Shown piece by piece: positions 37,201 to 45,931 of a DNA stretch of 64,000 bases. The DNA lies in contig DDTJ01000054.1 in the NCBI GenBank assembly GCA_002344525.1, positions 33,090-97,089 on the forward strand, in the 5' to 3' direction. The DNA is from Akkermansiaceae bacterium UBA2367. Lineage in GTDB: Bacteria; Verrucomicrobiota; Verrucomicrobiia; Verrucomicrobiales; DEV007. The translations under genes were made by a program, and so were the position numbers. Within the stretch, counting starts at the first letter, position 1; the number at the start of each line of letters is the position of its first letter. The notes under the pieces were generated by a model. It had not been told where the DNA came from and made no database searches. It saw only the letters and a list, made by a program, of their open reading frames with translations.

Positions 37201-40200
37201 CGCCTCGGTCTGCTCCAAGCCGGGCGCGAGGAGCACGAGGCGGCCTTCGAGACCTTCTCCGCGATTTTGGAGAAAACGGAGGACACCCCGTATCCCGAGG
37301 GCTTCGGGGAGGGTCGCCTGCCGCTCCTCCGCGTCGTCCGAGACCACAGCCTGGAGTCCTTCATCTTCACCGTCGAGACCTATCCCTTCGTTGGCGACGG
37401 TTTGCAGGACGAGATCTCCGATACGCTGCAACGGACGCGCGGGGAGTTCTCCCTTTCGCCGAAGGAGCCCCATCTCCTCCGCCTCCGCTCCATCGAGGAG
37501 GCCGCCGCGCTCGCCGCGAAACTCGGGCGCGTCCCGGCTTGGCTCGGGCGCTGGCAGGGCGGGGACCGCCCCCTCTTCGAGCGGCTCTGGGCGACCCGCC
37601 ACGCCGGGGCCGGGAGCGCTTTCGCCGAACTGCTGAAACAGTATCCCGCCTCCGATTCGCACACCGACCAGCTCCTCCTCGCCTGCTGCCACCTCCTCGC
37701 GGGGGACGCGGGGCGCTTCCACGCCTGGGTCGCGGAGGAGAACGCCGCCAGCGGCACGCCGTATCCGCGTTCGGTCTATGCGGCGATCGCCGCGCTCGTC
37801 TTCCTGAAGGACCATGCCGACGATCCGATCTGCCGCCCCGAGGTCGTGCGCGAATGCCTCGGCGGGCTGCCCCTGTCGAAAGAGGTCGTGAAGCATCATT
37901 TCACCGAATTGCGCCGGGCGGACTGGCATGAGGAAGCCTACCGGGTCGGCCTCCTTTTCGCCGACACGGTTCTGGCGGACGACCCGGATTTCCATTTCCA
38001 CCTCTCGCGGGAGGCGGGGTTCTCCGGTCTCGCGCCGGAGCGAGAGCGCTGGCTCGACCGCTCCTTGGAGGCCGGCCTTTCCGCCCCCAACGCCCGCATC
38101 GGCGGCCACCAATACGCCGCCCTCACCGAGAAGCTCGCCCTGCTCGACTCCGACGGGGAGCGCGCCGAATACCTCCGCCGTCTCGCCGCCAGCCACCAGA
38201 CCGCCCCCCGTTCCGTGGCGGGAGAGGCGGCGGCGCTCGAACGCGAACTGCTCTTCGCCCTCGCCGGGCGCGACTCCGCCGCTGTCGTCTCGGCTTTGGA
38301 GCGCCGCGCCGCCTTGGAGATCCGCCTGACCCGCCCCGCCTTCGCCGCCGACGCCGGGCAGGGCCAGCAGCAGGGCTGGCGACGCCTCGGACGCCTCCTC
38401 TACGACTGCGCCTCGCGCATTCGCCTCGACGCGGAGAGCGCTCCCGCCTTCGCCGCCGCGTTCGGGGGGGAGCCGCTCCCGAGCCGCGCCGACGTCGAGG
38501 TCGCGGCGCAGCACGAGAACTTCGAGATCGATCGCTCCCTCCTCCTGCTCGAATGGATGAACGCGCCGGAGCGGGATGCCTTCGTCCGCGAGCTGCGCGG
38601 CCTCCTCCAGGAGCCGGACAGCCGCTCCGAACTGGCCAAGGCCCTCGAAAGCCGCGGCTTCCACCGCGAGGCGATCCCCGTCCATCGCGAAGACGCGGCG
38701 CGGCGCGACCGCGACTACGCGCCTCTGCAAGGCCTCTTCGACGCGGCCGCCGCCGCTCTCGAGCCCACCCCCGCCCTCGACCTGATTTCGCAAATCAACA
38801 CCCGCGAATTCCCCGCCCCGCCTGGCCTCACCGTCGATTACCTGAACGAGCAGCACGCCCGCTTCCTCCTGATGAACCGCGATCTCGAGCGGCTCGCCCA
38901 GCTCGGACGCCAGCCCGAGGCTCGCGAGGGGACTCCGCCTGTGGCGAGCCGCGCCCACCTGCCCTACCAGGACGCCCTCGTCGAGGGGTGGCGTCGTGTC
39001 GGCGACGACGGCGCCCTGCTGCGCCTCCTCTCCGACATGCGCCATCGCGGCGGGATTTCCGGCGAGCAGGCCCTCCTTGGCGCTGAGACCTTCGCTCGCG
39101 TCGGCCGGCACGCCGAGGCCCTCGCCTGGCTTGCCCCCCTCGCCCTCGATCCCTCCGAGGCGACCCTGCAACGCCGCGCCATGCTCCTCTCCCTCGATTC
39201 CCATGCCGCTCTCGGCTGGCAGGACCACGACGCCGTCCGTGCCCTCGCCGTCGCCAGCGTGGACCGGCAGCCCGCCGCCGTGACCCGCCGCCTCGCCGCC
39301 GCCTTGCACGAGGCCGGGGCCTCCGAGGAGGCCGTCGGCATCCTCAAGCTGCTGCGCCGCGCCGCCGTCGCCCAGCGCACCGAGACCTCGGCGGAACTGC
39401 TCCGCGTCGAGAGGGCACGGGGCAAGCCTTGGGGCGATCTCGCCGACGAACTGGAAGCCTTCTTCCTCGACTTCGTCTATCGCGTCGAGCCCGCCGGGAT
39501 CGACGACGACGGCGAATCCCCCGTCGCCGGGGTCCTCTCGAATGCCTCTCGCTTTGTCGAATGGCTCCTCTCCGACGCGGAGGCCGCGGCAGAGCTGCCC
39601 GCCGTCCTCGACATGGTGGACGCCCCCGCCTCAAGCCGCTGGCTCGCCGAGCTCCTCTCCGCCCATTTCTCGGGCCGCTTCGAACCCGTCGCGTGGGGAT
39701 GGTGCTCCGACCACGCCCCCTCCGCGCCGGAGCGCCACCGCCTCCTTGAGACCCTGCCCGCGTTCGGCCCCGCCGGCCTCGCCCTCGCCTGTTCCCTCGT
39801 CGAGGAGGACGGGCGGCCCGGCCCCGCCTTCTTCCCCAACGAGCCGGAGCGCCAGATCGCCTTCTTCCACCGCCTCGGAGACCGTCCCCGCCTCATCGAG
39901 GTCCACACCCAGCTCGTCCGCGAGGCGGGGTCGGACTTCTTCCACCAGAGCGGTCTCAAGGACGGGAGCCCCACCCTCGACATCCGGCGGCGGCTGCCCT
40001 CCCTCTTCGCCGCCCTCGGCGAGGCCGGGCTGGCCCGCAGCCTGTTCCAAGCCTACGACCACTCCATCGCCTCCTATCGGTGGAACCACCTCGGCTTCCT
40101 CGAAGACTACGCCGCCTTCCTCATCGAGAGCGGAGCCTATGCCGAGGCCGAGACCCTCCTGAAGCGGCTCCTGCAAAAATCCGCCCCCCTCGAAGGGTTC

Positions 40201-40368
40201 GACCTGCGCCTTCTCCCCCGGCTCTACGCCGCTTGGGGACGCGCCGGGGAATGGGAGGAGCGCACCCGCGACCTCCATCTCGCCCGCGGGCAGGAGGTCT
40301 TGATCCGCGATTGGATGAGCGCCCTTGCCGAGGGCCGGGAACTGCGCGAAGTTAGACGCTCATGGTGA
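34252..40368 (+). CDS. Giant exported TPR-repeat protein (2038 residues)
   Basis: The product begins with a signal peptide (about residues 5-27, ending SARAQ) and is otherwise almost wholly helical, built from TPR-like pairs. Clear examples are AKLLYAHLLRKSGDVEAARPLYDEVLESEPGNLPALKALAEIADQQKRW near residues 85-140, LHQIGVVLKDLDLDGEALAAFDEAVALAP near 485-515, and ALARVHRAAGEDREAYEAMKRAYYMSGR near 845-875. It is very rich in Ala, Glu, Leu and Arg. No enzyme domain or C-terminal membrane anchor was seen. It is likely a periplasmic or surface scaffold. Its last codons overlap the next gene by seven bases, so a lipoprotein is made together with it. Confidence 0.85.
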   Translation: MISSPCRLLLPALWAAVAGFAFLSARAQEPAAAPAWSEADSRLANHYIQLLQKDPAYGKVLDLLWGLYEKKGQTALLLDYFKGASESGPEVAKLLYAHLLRKSGDVEAARPLYDEVLESEPGNLPALKALAEIADQQKRWAKALSLHTRLVELVPATDGEGIALRLRKAALHRLQGQGEAAVADWNALLEAFPENAALRAEIVGLLLEAGETEAAVKALDGLARSSDPRRRLDALLELNRLHEFTGDFDKAADAAGEAMALLHFKSPDYGELFSRLVRMHERHERLDEMEEALAQAAAAANPTERALHDLAEFHRLTADPTGEEEAVARLAERLPGDPSHRVRLAELQMRNDRYEAAAATLDGLLAGSGSPPLDLVLRRALVDLHAEGREAASARLSALLDEGAVDAKGRREILGFARVHYLDGLVERLLRDPVLAAREGADETAAPIELARFLHERGRTAQAVATLREHAAAAGDATLEKAARLHQIGVVLKDLDLDGEALAAFDEAVALAPSNLEYQSSRADLHVAAKRIDEAVAQLEAIREGRPGLEEKAEIDQRLFSLIRGHYATKAEREALQPAPPPGVIQGVDEFRRLAAAASRAAARGGEEEPPRELIDYYETIKKEANQTPSLERRYRAAWWAFKMQDTQECFHQLTKANEEAGKPVVEVERMLLSLAEQNERTTLMVRHLTTLAEIDPERADDHRRRRAEMRFELGFEDEAMRELKEMAAKPGASLATLNTLAKLYQRQGSPGKQVEVWQRAYREADLFEKRNIVKQLSAALIEAGRPEEALKAQVELLERESDPVQRRKQLDAQITVAQTHYLLAWMRERYAELAGRHPFDRFYPEALARVHRAAGEDREAYEAMKRAYYMSGRSEELLAELGALSGRLGDLKSAIYYRRQLLARGEGDTLENWKELVRMLEKDLRVAEADQLRLRLETKFGSDVDFLAELAGHYEKSGSPRDAGRVLARLVSLRPWDLDARFRLGLLQAGREEHEAAFETFSAILEKTEDTPYPEGFGEGRLPLLRVVRDHSLESFIFTVETYPFVGDGLQDEISDTLQRTRGEFSLSPKEPHLLRLRSIEEAAALAAKLGRVPAWLGRWQGGDRPLFERLWATRHAGAGSAFAELLKQYPASDSHTDQLLLACCHLLAGDAGRFHAWVAEENAASGTPYPRSVYAAIAALVFLKDHADDPICRPEVVRECLGGLPLSKEVVKHHFTELRRADWHEEAYRVGLLFADTVLADDPDFHFHLSREAGFSGLAPERERWLDRSLEAGLSAPNARIGGHQYAALTEKLALLDSDGERAEYLRRLAASHQTAPRSVAGEAAALERELLFALAGRDSAAVVSALERRAALEIRLTRPAFAADAGQGQQQGWRRLGRLLYDCASRIRLDAESAPAFAAAFGGEPLPSRADVEVAAQHENFEIDRSLLLLEWMNAPERDAFVRELRGLLQEPDSRSELAKALESRGFHREAIPVHREDAARRDRDYAPLQGLFDAAAAALEPTPALDLISQINTREFPAPPGLTVDYLNEQHARFLLMNRDLERLAQLGRQPEAREGTPPVASRAHLPYQDALVEGWRRVGDDGALLRLLSDMRHRGGISGEQALLGAETFARVGRHAEALAWLAPLALDPSEATLQRRAMLLSLDSHAALGWQDHDAVRALAVASVDRQPAAVTRRLAAALHEAGASEEAVGILKLLRRAAVAQRTETSAELLRVERARGKPWGDLADELEAFFLDFVYRVEPAGIDDDGESPVAGVLSNASRFVEWLLSDAEAAAELPAVLDMVDAPASSRWLAELLSAHFSGRFEPVAWGWCSDHAPSAPERHRLLETLPAFGPAGLALACSLVEEDGRPGPAFFPNEPERQIAFFHRLGDRPRLIEVHTQLVREAGSDFFHQSGLKDGSPTLDIRRRLPSLFAALGEAGLARSLFQAYDHSIASYRWNHLGFLEDYAAFLIESGAYAEAETLLKRLLQKSAPLEGFDLRLLPRLYAAWGRAGEWEERTRDLHLARGQEVLIRDWMSALAEGRELREVRRSW

Positions 40369-41054
40369 CCCCCCGCCATCCCCTCGCCGCTTGTGCGGCC
40401 GCCCTTCTCGCCGCCTCCCTGCTCTGCCAGTGCGAGACGGTCCAGACCGTGAAATCGACTCGCAGCGGCGGATACACCTTCGACGAGCGCATGTGGGGGG
40501 GGCAGGGGCAGAGCGGCAATTCGGAGGCCAACGCGAAATTCACCCAGCGCGGCTACTCCATCGCCGAAGACGGCAGCGTCGTGGCGGACAAGACCGATCT
40601 CTACAGGGACCAGAAACTGAAGGGTTTCAACGGCGAGTTCAAGACGAAGGAGGCCCGGCTTGGCAAGAGCAAAGTCGAGACCAAGACCTTCCGCACCCCC
40701 GAATACCTCAAGCGCCAGGAATACACCGGGGTCTTCAGCGCGAGGGAGGGGGAGATGAAGGCTCGCGAGGGCAACTCGACCCGGTCCCCCTTCCGCAACA
40801 CGGGGAAAGCCATCGAGACGAAGTCGAAATCCTCCACCGACTACGCAGCCTACAAAACCGGGACCTATCGAAAGAGCAGCTCCGTTTTCAAGACCAAGGC
40901 CGACCGCGATGCCTCCGCCGTGACCGAGGCCCCGCGCGCCACCGGCACCCCCCGCCAGACCGGCTACCAGGACAATGTCGCCCTCAGCATGGACGACGTG
41001 AAGAAAATGCTGAACCCCAACGCCTACGCCCGCGGGACGGGGATTTTGGATTGA
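40362..41054 (+). CDS. Hypothetical lipoprotein coupled to the giant TPR gene
   Basis: The 230-residue product has a lipoprotein signal ending LLAASLLCQC (Cys22 or Cys24). The mature part is Lys/Thr/Ser-rich and lacks hydrophobic segments. It includes GGYTFDERMWGGQGQSGNSE, RGYSIAEDGSVVADKTDLYRDQKLKGFNG and a C-terminal SMDDVKKMLNPNAYARG. No domain was recognised. The start overlaps the TPR gene by seven bases, implying coupled translation and a shared role, perhaps anchoring a TPR complex to a membrane. A long run of Lys/Ser/Thr between residues 90 and 190 looks flexible. Confidence 0.8.
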   Translation: MVTPRHPLAACAAALLAASLLCQCETVQTVKSTRSGGYTFDERMWGGQGQSGNSEANAKFTQRGYSIAEDGSVVADKTDLYRDQKLKGFNGEFKTKEARLGKSKVETKTFRTPEYLKRQEYTGVFSAREGEMKAREGNSTRSPFRNTGKAIETKSKSSTDYAAYKTGTYRKSSSVFKTKADRDASAVTEAPRATGTPRQTGYQDNVALSMDDVKKMLNPNAYARGTGILD

Positions 41055-41154
41055 GCGGCGAAAAAAAATCACCGTCCGCCTCTTTTAGTATTGCTTCCTC
41101 CCGCCGTTTTTCGTCCACTGGTGGCAGGTGCCCCCGCCGGGGCGCGGAGCAGCG

Positions 41155-42021
41155 ATGAAGGAGATCTTGAAAGCCTTTCCCCGCGTCATGGGGATCGTCA
41201 ACATCAACGACGACTCCTTTTCCGGGGACGGCACCCTCGACGTGGCGAAAGCCCTCGCGACGGCGCGGCGCATGGTCCTCGACGGGGCCGACCTCATCGA
41301 CGTGGGGGCCGAGAGCGCCCGGACCAATCGCGGCCCCATCGGCCCTCGCGAGGAGATCGCCCGGCTCCTCCCCTTCCTCGACGGCTTCGAGGCGCTCTGC
41401 GCCGAGGCCGAGCCTCGCGACGACCTCCAGATCTGGCCGCCGCTGCTCTCGGTGAACACCTGGCGGCCCGAGGTCGTCGCCGCCGTCCTGCGCACCGGCA
41501 AAGTCCATCTCATCAACGACATCGGCGGCCTCGTCGAGGACACGAACGCCCGCCTCTGCTTCGAATACGGTGCCGCCCTCCTCGTCATGCACACCGTGGG
41601 CGAGCCGAAGGTGCCCCACACCGCCCAGCGCTACGCCGACGTGTGGGAGGCGATGGAGCGCTTCTTCGACGACCGTCTCGCCCGCGCCCGTCGCGTCGGG
41701 CTCTCCGACGACCAGCTCGTCCTCGATCCGGGGATCGACTTCGCGAAGCAGCGCGACGACAACCTCGCCGTCTACCGCGAGCTGGAGCGGCTCCAGCGCT
41801 ACGACTTGCCCGTGCTGCTGCCCGTCTCGCGGAAGACCGTGGTCGGCGAAGTCCTCGACCTGCCCGAGCCAGCCGACCGCGACGCCGGCACCATCGCCTG
41901 CCTCGTCCGCGGCCTCGTCGCCCGGGCCGACCTCTTCCGCGTGCACAACGTCAGGGCCGTGGCCGACAGCGTGCGCGTCATCGCCGCGATCCGCGGGTAC
42001 GGCGGGGCCTTGGTTCGGTAG
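41155..42021 (+). CDS. folP: Dihydropteroate synthase
   Basis: The chosen ATG gives 288 residues, near the usual DHPS length. The family motifs are present though divergent: GIVNINDDSFSGDG (pterin loop 1), DLIDVGAESARTNRGPI (loop 2 region), LLSVNTWRPEVV, HLINDIGGL, LLVMHTVGEP, the pterin-binding LDPGIDFAKQRDDNL, LLPVSRKTVVGEVL and FRVHNVRAV. It condenses dihydropterin pyrophosphate with p-aminobenzoate in folate synthesis. The usual DSFSDGG is DSFSGDG and the ID-T of strand 4 is VNTW, so this is a divergent variant. The frame is open nine codons further upstream with no good start there. Confidence 0.9.
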   Translation: MKEILKAFPRVMGIVNINDDSFSGDGTLDVAKALATARRMVLDGADLIDVGAESARTNRGPIGPREEIARLLPFLDGFEALCAEAEPRDDLQIWPPLLSVNTWRPEVVAAVLRTGKVHLINDIGGLVEDTNARLCFEYGAALLVMHTVGEPKVPHTAQRYADVWEAMERFFDDRLARARRVGLSDDQLVLDPGIDFAKQRDDNLAVYRELERLQRYDLPVLLPVSRKTVVGEVLDLPEPADRDAGTIACLVRGLVARADLFRVHNVRAVADSVRVIAAIRGYGGALVR

Positions 42022-42024
42022 ACC

Positions 42025-42224
42025 GTGGTGGAACGCGCGAGCGTTCTGCTAGCCCCTGCTCGCGGCGCGGGGGTAGACCCGACCGGCCCGGTCGGGAGGT
42101 TGGGCGCACAGGGATCCCGGAACGCCCTTCCGGCGGTTCGGGCCGAACCACCCTACCCGATGCACGGCCTCCTTGGGATGTCTCGGATCGATCTGGGTGT
42201 CCCCGAATTCGCGCGTTCCACCAC
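42025..42224. repeat. 200-bp element bounded by 16-bp inverted repeats
   Basis: GTGGTGGAACGCGCGA (42025-42040) and TCGCGCGTTCCACCAC (42209-42224) are exact complements enclosing 168 bases. Inside, CCCGACCGG, one C, then CCGGTCGGG form a second perfect stem near 42077-42095. No coding frame fits. It lies between folP and the truncated sigma factor gene, immediately after the folP stop, so it could also end folP transcription. The shape suggests a dispersed non-autonomous element or structured repeat. Confidence 0.6.
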
Positions 42225-42277
42225 AGGATGGCGATTTGACCGGTGCGCGATTCCGGCTACTCTGTCCCCTCGCCTCG

Positions 42278-42760
42278 ATGGAGTCTTCATTTTCGAAATG
42301 GGGACTGCCCTTCCCGAGCACGCATTGGAGCCAAGTGGCCATCGCGGGGCGGGACGCCGACGAGGCCTCCCGCGCCGCCCTGAACGAGCCTTTCGGAAAA
42401 TACTGGCGTCCGGTCTACGCCTTCGTCCGGCATCTCGGCCGCTCCCCGCACGACGCCGAGGATCTCACTCAAGCCTATTTCTCGCGTCTCCTCGAACGGG
42501 ACTGGCTCCGCAGCGCCGACCGCGGGAGGGGCCGCTTCCGAGCCTTCCTCATCCAGGATTTGAAGTACTTCCTCGGCGACGAATCCGACAAACGGCTCGC
42601 CGAAAAGCGGGGCGGGCGGGTCACGATCCTCTCGCTCGACGTGCAGTGGGCCGACCGACCAAGGTGTCGAGCGCTCCGCGCCGGGCCGCGAGGTAGGCGT
42701 CGAGACGCTGCGCGAGTTCGGGGAGGAGGGAGGGCGCGGGAGGCGGAGCGGCGGTGGTAG
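42278..42760 (+). pseudogene. Truncated ECF-type sigma factor gene
   Basis: The first 120 residues match the PVC-type ECF sigma factor pattern: STHWSQVAIAGRDADEASRAAL, then FGKYWRPVYAFVRHLGRSPHDAEDLTQAYFSRLLERDWL (sigma-70 region 2), and GRGRFRAFLIQDLKYFLGDESDKRLAEKRGG. In this family a linker and region 4 helix-turn-helix should follow. Instead, after about LSLDVQWAD (position about 42650) the frame becomes Arg-rich and runs antisense through the 3' end of the neighbouring SUMF1 gene until a chance stop. The promoter -35 recognition domain is therefore missing, and the gene is most likely non-functional. Confidence 0.75.
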
Positions 42761-44768
42761 CGGGCGCAGGCTCCGGAGCCTCCACCCAGAAGAACTTCGC
42801 TGTCTGGAAGGAGTCGATCTCTGCGACATAGCTGAAATGCCCCTCTGCGGCCACCTTCACCGCATCGGCCGCCCGCTTCACCTCGGGAAAGCGCTCCGCC
42901 ACCGAATCGCCGAGCCGGATGCCTCCCTCGTCCGTCAGGAGCAGGCTGGTCCCCAGCGAAGGCAGCAGCTTCCCTTCAGTTCCTCCGGTCAGGAAAGGCC
43001 CTTGGACCTTTCTCGACTCTCGATGATTCCAGTAGCCGACACTGCCCGCCTTGTCCATTCCGAAGAAAGCCCCCAACGCCAGCGAGAACTGCACGCTCTG
43101 CTCCGGTCCGACGGTCATCGGGGCAAACTTGGCGTGGAAGATGTGAACGCTGCCATCGTCGAGCTTCACCGCTGCCCCGATGTCGGCAATCGAGATCGCC
43201 ACCGCCTTCCGACCGGCGGGAAACTGCGGCTTCGGCCATTCTGGATCGTCGGGTCCTTGCTTCCCGTCGTAGGCCATCCCCCAAACGCGGACCGTCCCGT
43301 CGCGCAGCAGAGCGATCCGATGGTAGGGAGCAAGGTAGGCGTCGGCCACCGGACCGAGATCCTCCGGGGTCTCGCCGTCGTCCCACTCTCCTCTTTGATC
43401 ATAGCCAGTGAGGCGACCGTCCTGGTCGATGGTTCCAAAATGAGAGAACCAGCCTTGACACAGCTTTTCGATTCCCTTCGCGCCATCCCCATGCCGGTTC
43501 GAGACCACCCGTCCGCCCGGTGTGAGCACGACCCATCCCGTCTTGTGGACCAGCACCTGCTTGACCTCGTCGATCCCCGCGAGCTTCGACAGATCGATCG
43601 CCGGGTCGTCCGGGATGGCGGACCAAGCGCGGAAGCGGCCTTCGCTGCGGTAATGGGAGACGGAGGAGGTCGATGTCGCCGGGACGGCGGTGATTTTGGC
43701 GGGGGACGGGGTTGGTTCGGATGGCGCGAGGACGATGCGGAAGCCGAGGCCATACCCAATGGCGTCTATCCGTGCAGAAGGAGGCCCGGCTTCGCGACGG
43801 GCAGATCGGATAACACCTTGCAAAGGATTGGCCCAAGAACCGCCACGTCGGACTCTCGCCTCTTGGCTATCCTCGGCCCGATCCTCGACCCATTCCCATA
43901 CGTTGCCTCCCATGTCATGAAGGCCGAAGCGGTTCGGCGGGAAGCTCATCACTGGTGAGGTCGTCGGAAAACCGTCGTCGTAGCCCTCCAAATAAAGCAC
44001 CCTCGAATCTTTGGACGGGGCTTTCGCCTTGCGGCTCTGATCGCTGTAGTTGCCCGATCCGGGCGGCGGAGGCCATGCCGTTCCCCAAGGGTATGCGTCC
44101 ATTGTTTTGCTTCCAAAGCCCACGGCGAGACTCCATTCCTCGTCCGTCGGCAGGCGGTAGGTCTTGCCCTCCTTCTTGCTCAGCCATGCGCAGAAATCCT
44201 GCGCCTCGTGCCAGCTCACTCGTATCACAGGATGTTCCCCAGCCCTCTCGGTGATTGCGTAGCCGTCGATGGTCTGGTTTCTCCAATTGCCGTCGATCCC
44301 CGGATTCTCCTTCGCGTAGACCTCGTAGTCCTTCCAGCGCGTTTCGTGGATGCAAAACAGCACGTTCGTCCCCGGCACGGGCACGAACTTCATCCCGAGG
44401 CTGTTCTCGAACGGTCGGTCCTTCGTGGCTCCGGCAGGGGCCGGGGAAGTCTGACTGGTCGGACTGGTCTGATTCGCCGCAGGGCGGGGCGCCTCGGCGG
44501 CGGGCTCGACAGGCGCGGGCGTCTCGCGCCCCAGATACCACCACGCCCCCACCCCCGCCAGCAAGAGCAGAACTGGTCCCGCCACCCACGCCAAGGAAGA
44601 GCGCGGCTTCGCAGGCGCGGGCCTCGGTGGTGCCGCGCCTGCCGCCCTCGTCACCAATGCCTTCCCGCCCGGCCTCTGCGGACGCGCCCTCGTCGGCAAG
44701 GCCGCCTTCGGCTGCGAGGACTCCGCGCCCGCCTTCGGTACGGGCTGCGTTAGGATCGCATCGAGGTC
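42621..44768 (-). pseudogene. SUMF1/RCC1-like C-terminal part of a split kinase-SUMF1 gene
   Basis: This frame reads from the edge of an inserted element (44768) and has no normal start; its first possible one is TTG at 44699. It begins LDLDAILTQPVPK, the expected continuation of the kinase at 44983-45873. It then has a Pro/Ala linker, a transmembrane helix (SSLAWVAGPVLLLLAGVGAWW) and a SUMF1-like domain (ENSLGMKFVPVPGTNVLFCIHE, RLPTDEEWSLAVG, NRFGLHDMGGNVWEWVED, RRGGSWAN). An RCC1-like propeller stretch follows (IALLRDGTVRVWGM). The end runs into antisense sigma factor sequence, so the native C-terminus is probably lost. Without the insertion it would be a membrane kinase with an extracytoplasmic SUMF1 domain. 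Confidence 0.85.
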
Positions 44769-44770
44769 TA

Positions 44771-44994
44771 GGAGACTGTTGAAAAACCCCGCAATGAAAA
44801 ATCTGGCGATGTTTTTGTCTGGGAAGTCAGCGGCTTCGCCGGTTGCGTCGTGGACCGACCCTGCGGGCTGCGGCCCTTTTCCCGCCTGGCTTCGTTGCTC
44901 CTCAGTCGTGGAGCCCGCTCCACTCCTTCGTCGCGCCTCACCAAGCGGGAAAATGTCTCGCAGTTTTTCATCACGGGGTTTTTCAACAGTCTCC
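44771..44994. mobile_element. 224-bp MITE-like element inserted in the kinase-SUMF1 gene
   Basis: The ends GGAGACTGTTGAAAAACCCCG and its exact complement form 21-bp terminal inverted repeats, with partial matching for another 10 bases. The element is flanked by TA on both sides (44769-44770 and 44995-44996). An alternative reading gives a CTAG duplication with ends GAGACTG. There is no transposase or any plausible coding frame inside, so it is non-autonomous. Excising it with one target copy joins CTG CGC CTA to GAC CTC GAT in the same frame, restoring one open reading frame across both gene halves. Confidence 0.88.
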
Positions 44995-45873
44995 TAGGCG
45001 CAGCTCCATGGCGCTCTGGTAGCGCTCCTCGCGGTCCTCCCGCATCGCCTGCGCGATGATTCCGTCGTAGCGCGGATCGAGGCCCGCCACCTGCATCGAG
45101 GGCAGCTCGAAGATCCCGTGCGGCACTTTCCCCGTCAGCATCTGGTAGAGCATCACCCCCACCGCGTAGAGATCGGCACGGTGGTCCACGACCACGCCGT
45201 ATTCCAAGGATTCGGGCGCGATGAAGTGCATCGTGCCCATGGCCATCCCGCTCAGCGTCAGCCCGAGGGATTGCCCCTCGGACGCCTGGACCTTGGCGAG
45301 GCCGGAGTCGGCCACTTTCACCACCCCGTCGTAGCCGACCATGATGTTCGCGGGCTTGATGTCGCGGTGGATGATGCCCCGCGAGTGGGCGTAGGCCAGC
45401 GCGTCGCAGACGTGCGCGGTGATGGCCATGGCGTGCTCGGTGTGCAGCCGCCCCTCGGAGGCGATCATGCGGGCGACGTCGGTACCGTCGATGTACTCCA
45501 TCACGATGTAGATCAGTCCGTCGCCGGTCTCTCCGAAGTCGTGGACGGCGACGATGCCGGGGTGGCTGAGCTTGGCCATGGCGGGGGCCTCGTTCTGGAA
45601 GCGCTCCTTGAAATGGGAGTCGCCCTCCTTCTCGGCGAGGGCGCCGGAGAGGATCATGATGGCGACGGGGCGGTCGAGGGATCTCTGCCGCCCCATGTAG
45701 ACAGCGCCCATGCCTCCGCGCCCGAGCATCTTGACGATCTCGTAACCGCCGGGGAGGATGGCCTGGAGCTCCTCGACCGTAGGGGGCACCCAGCGGCCGG
45801 AGGGCTGGCTGCCGGATCCGAGCATGGCGCGTCCGAGTTCGCTGGGGGTGGGATCGGGGGTGTCCTTGTCCAT
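44983..45873 (-). pseudogene. Kinase-domain N-terminal part of a split kinase-SUMF1 gene (degenerate active site)
   Basis: The 296-codon frame encodes a Hanks-type Ser/Thr kinase domain from about residue 43: LGRGGMGAVYMG (glycine loop), HRDIKPANIMV (catalytic loop), and FIAPESLEYG with the APE motif. Two key residues are altered. The VAIK lysine is Met (VAIMIL; ATG codon), and the Phe of DFG is Ser (VADSGLAK). The frame stops a few codons inside the inserted element (RLGDC then TGA). The enzyme would normally be a membrane-spanning kinase continuing into a SUMF1 domain. The substitutions mean either a pseudokinase or decay after disruption; given the truncation, decay is more likely. Confidence 0.85.
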
Positions 45874-45931
45874 GATATGAAGGCTCTACCCGACAATAGG
45901 GAAAACAGGGAGCGCGGTTACAGGCGGAAGG

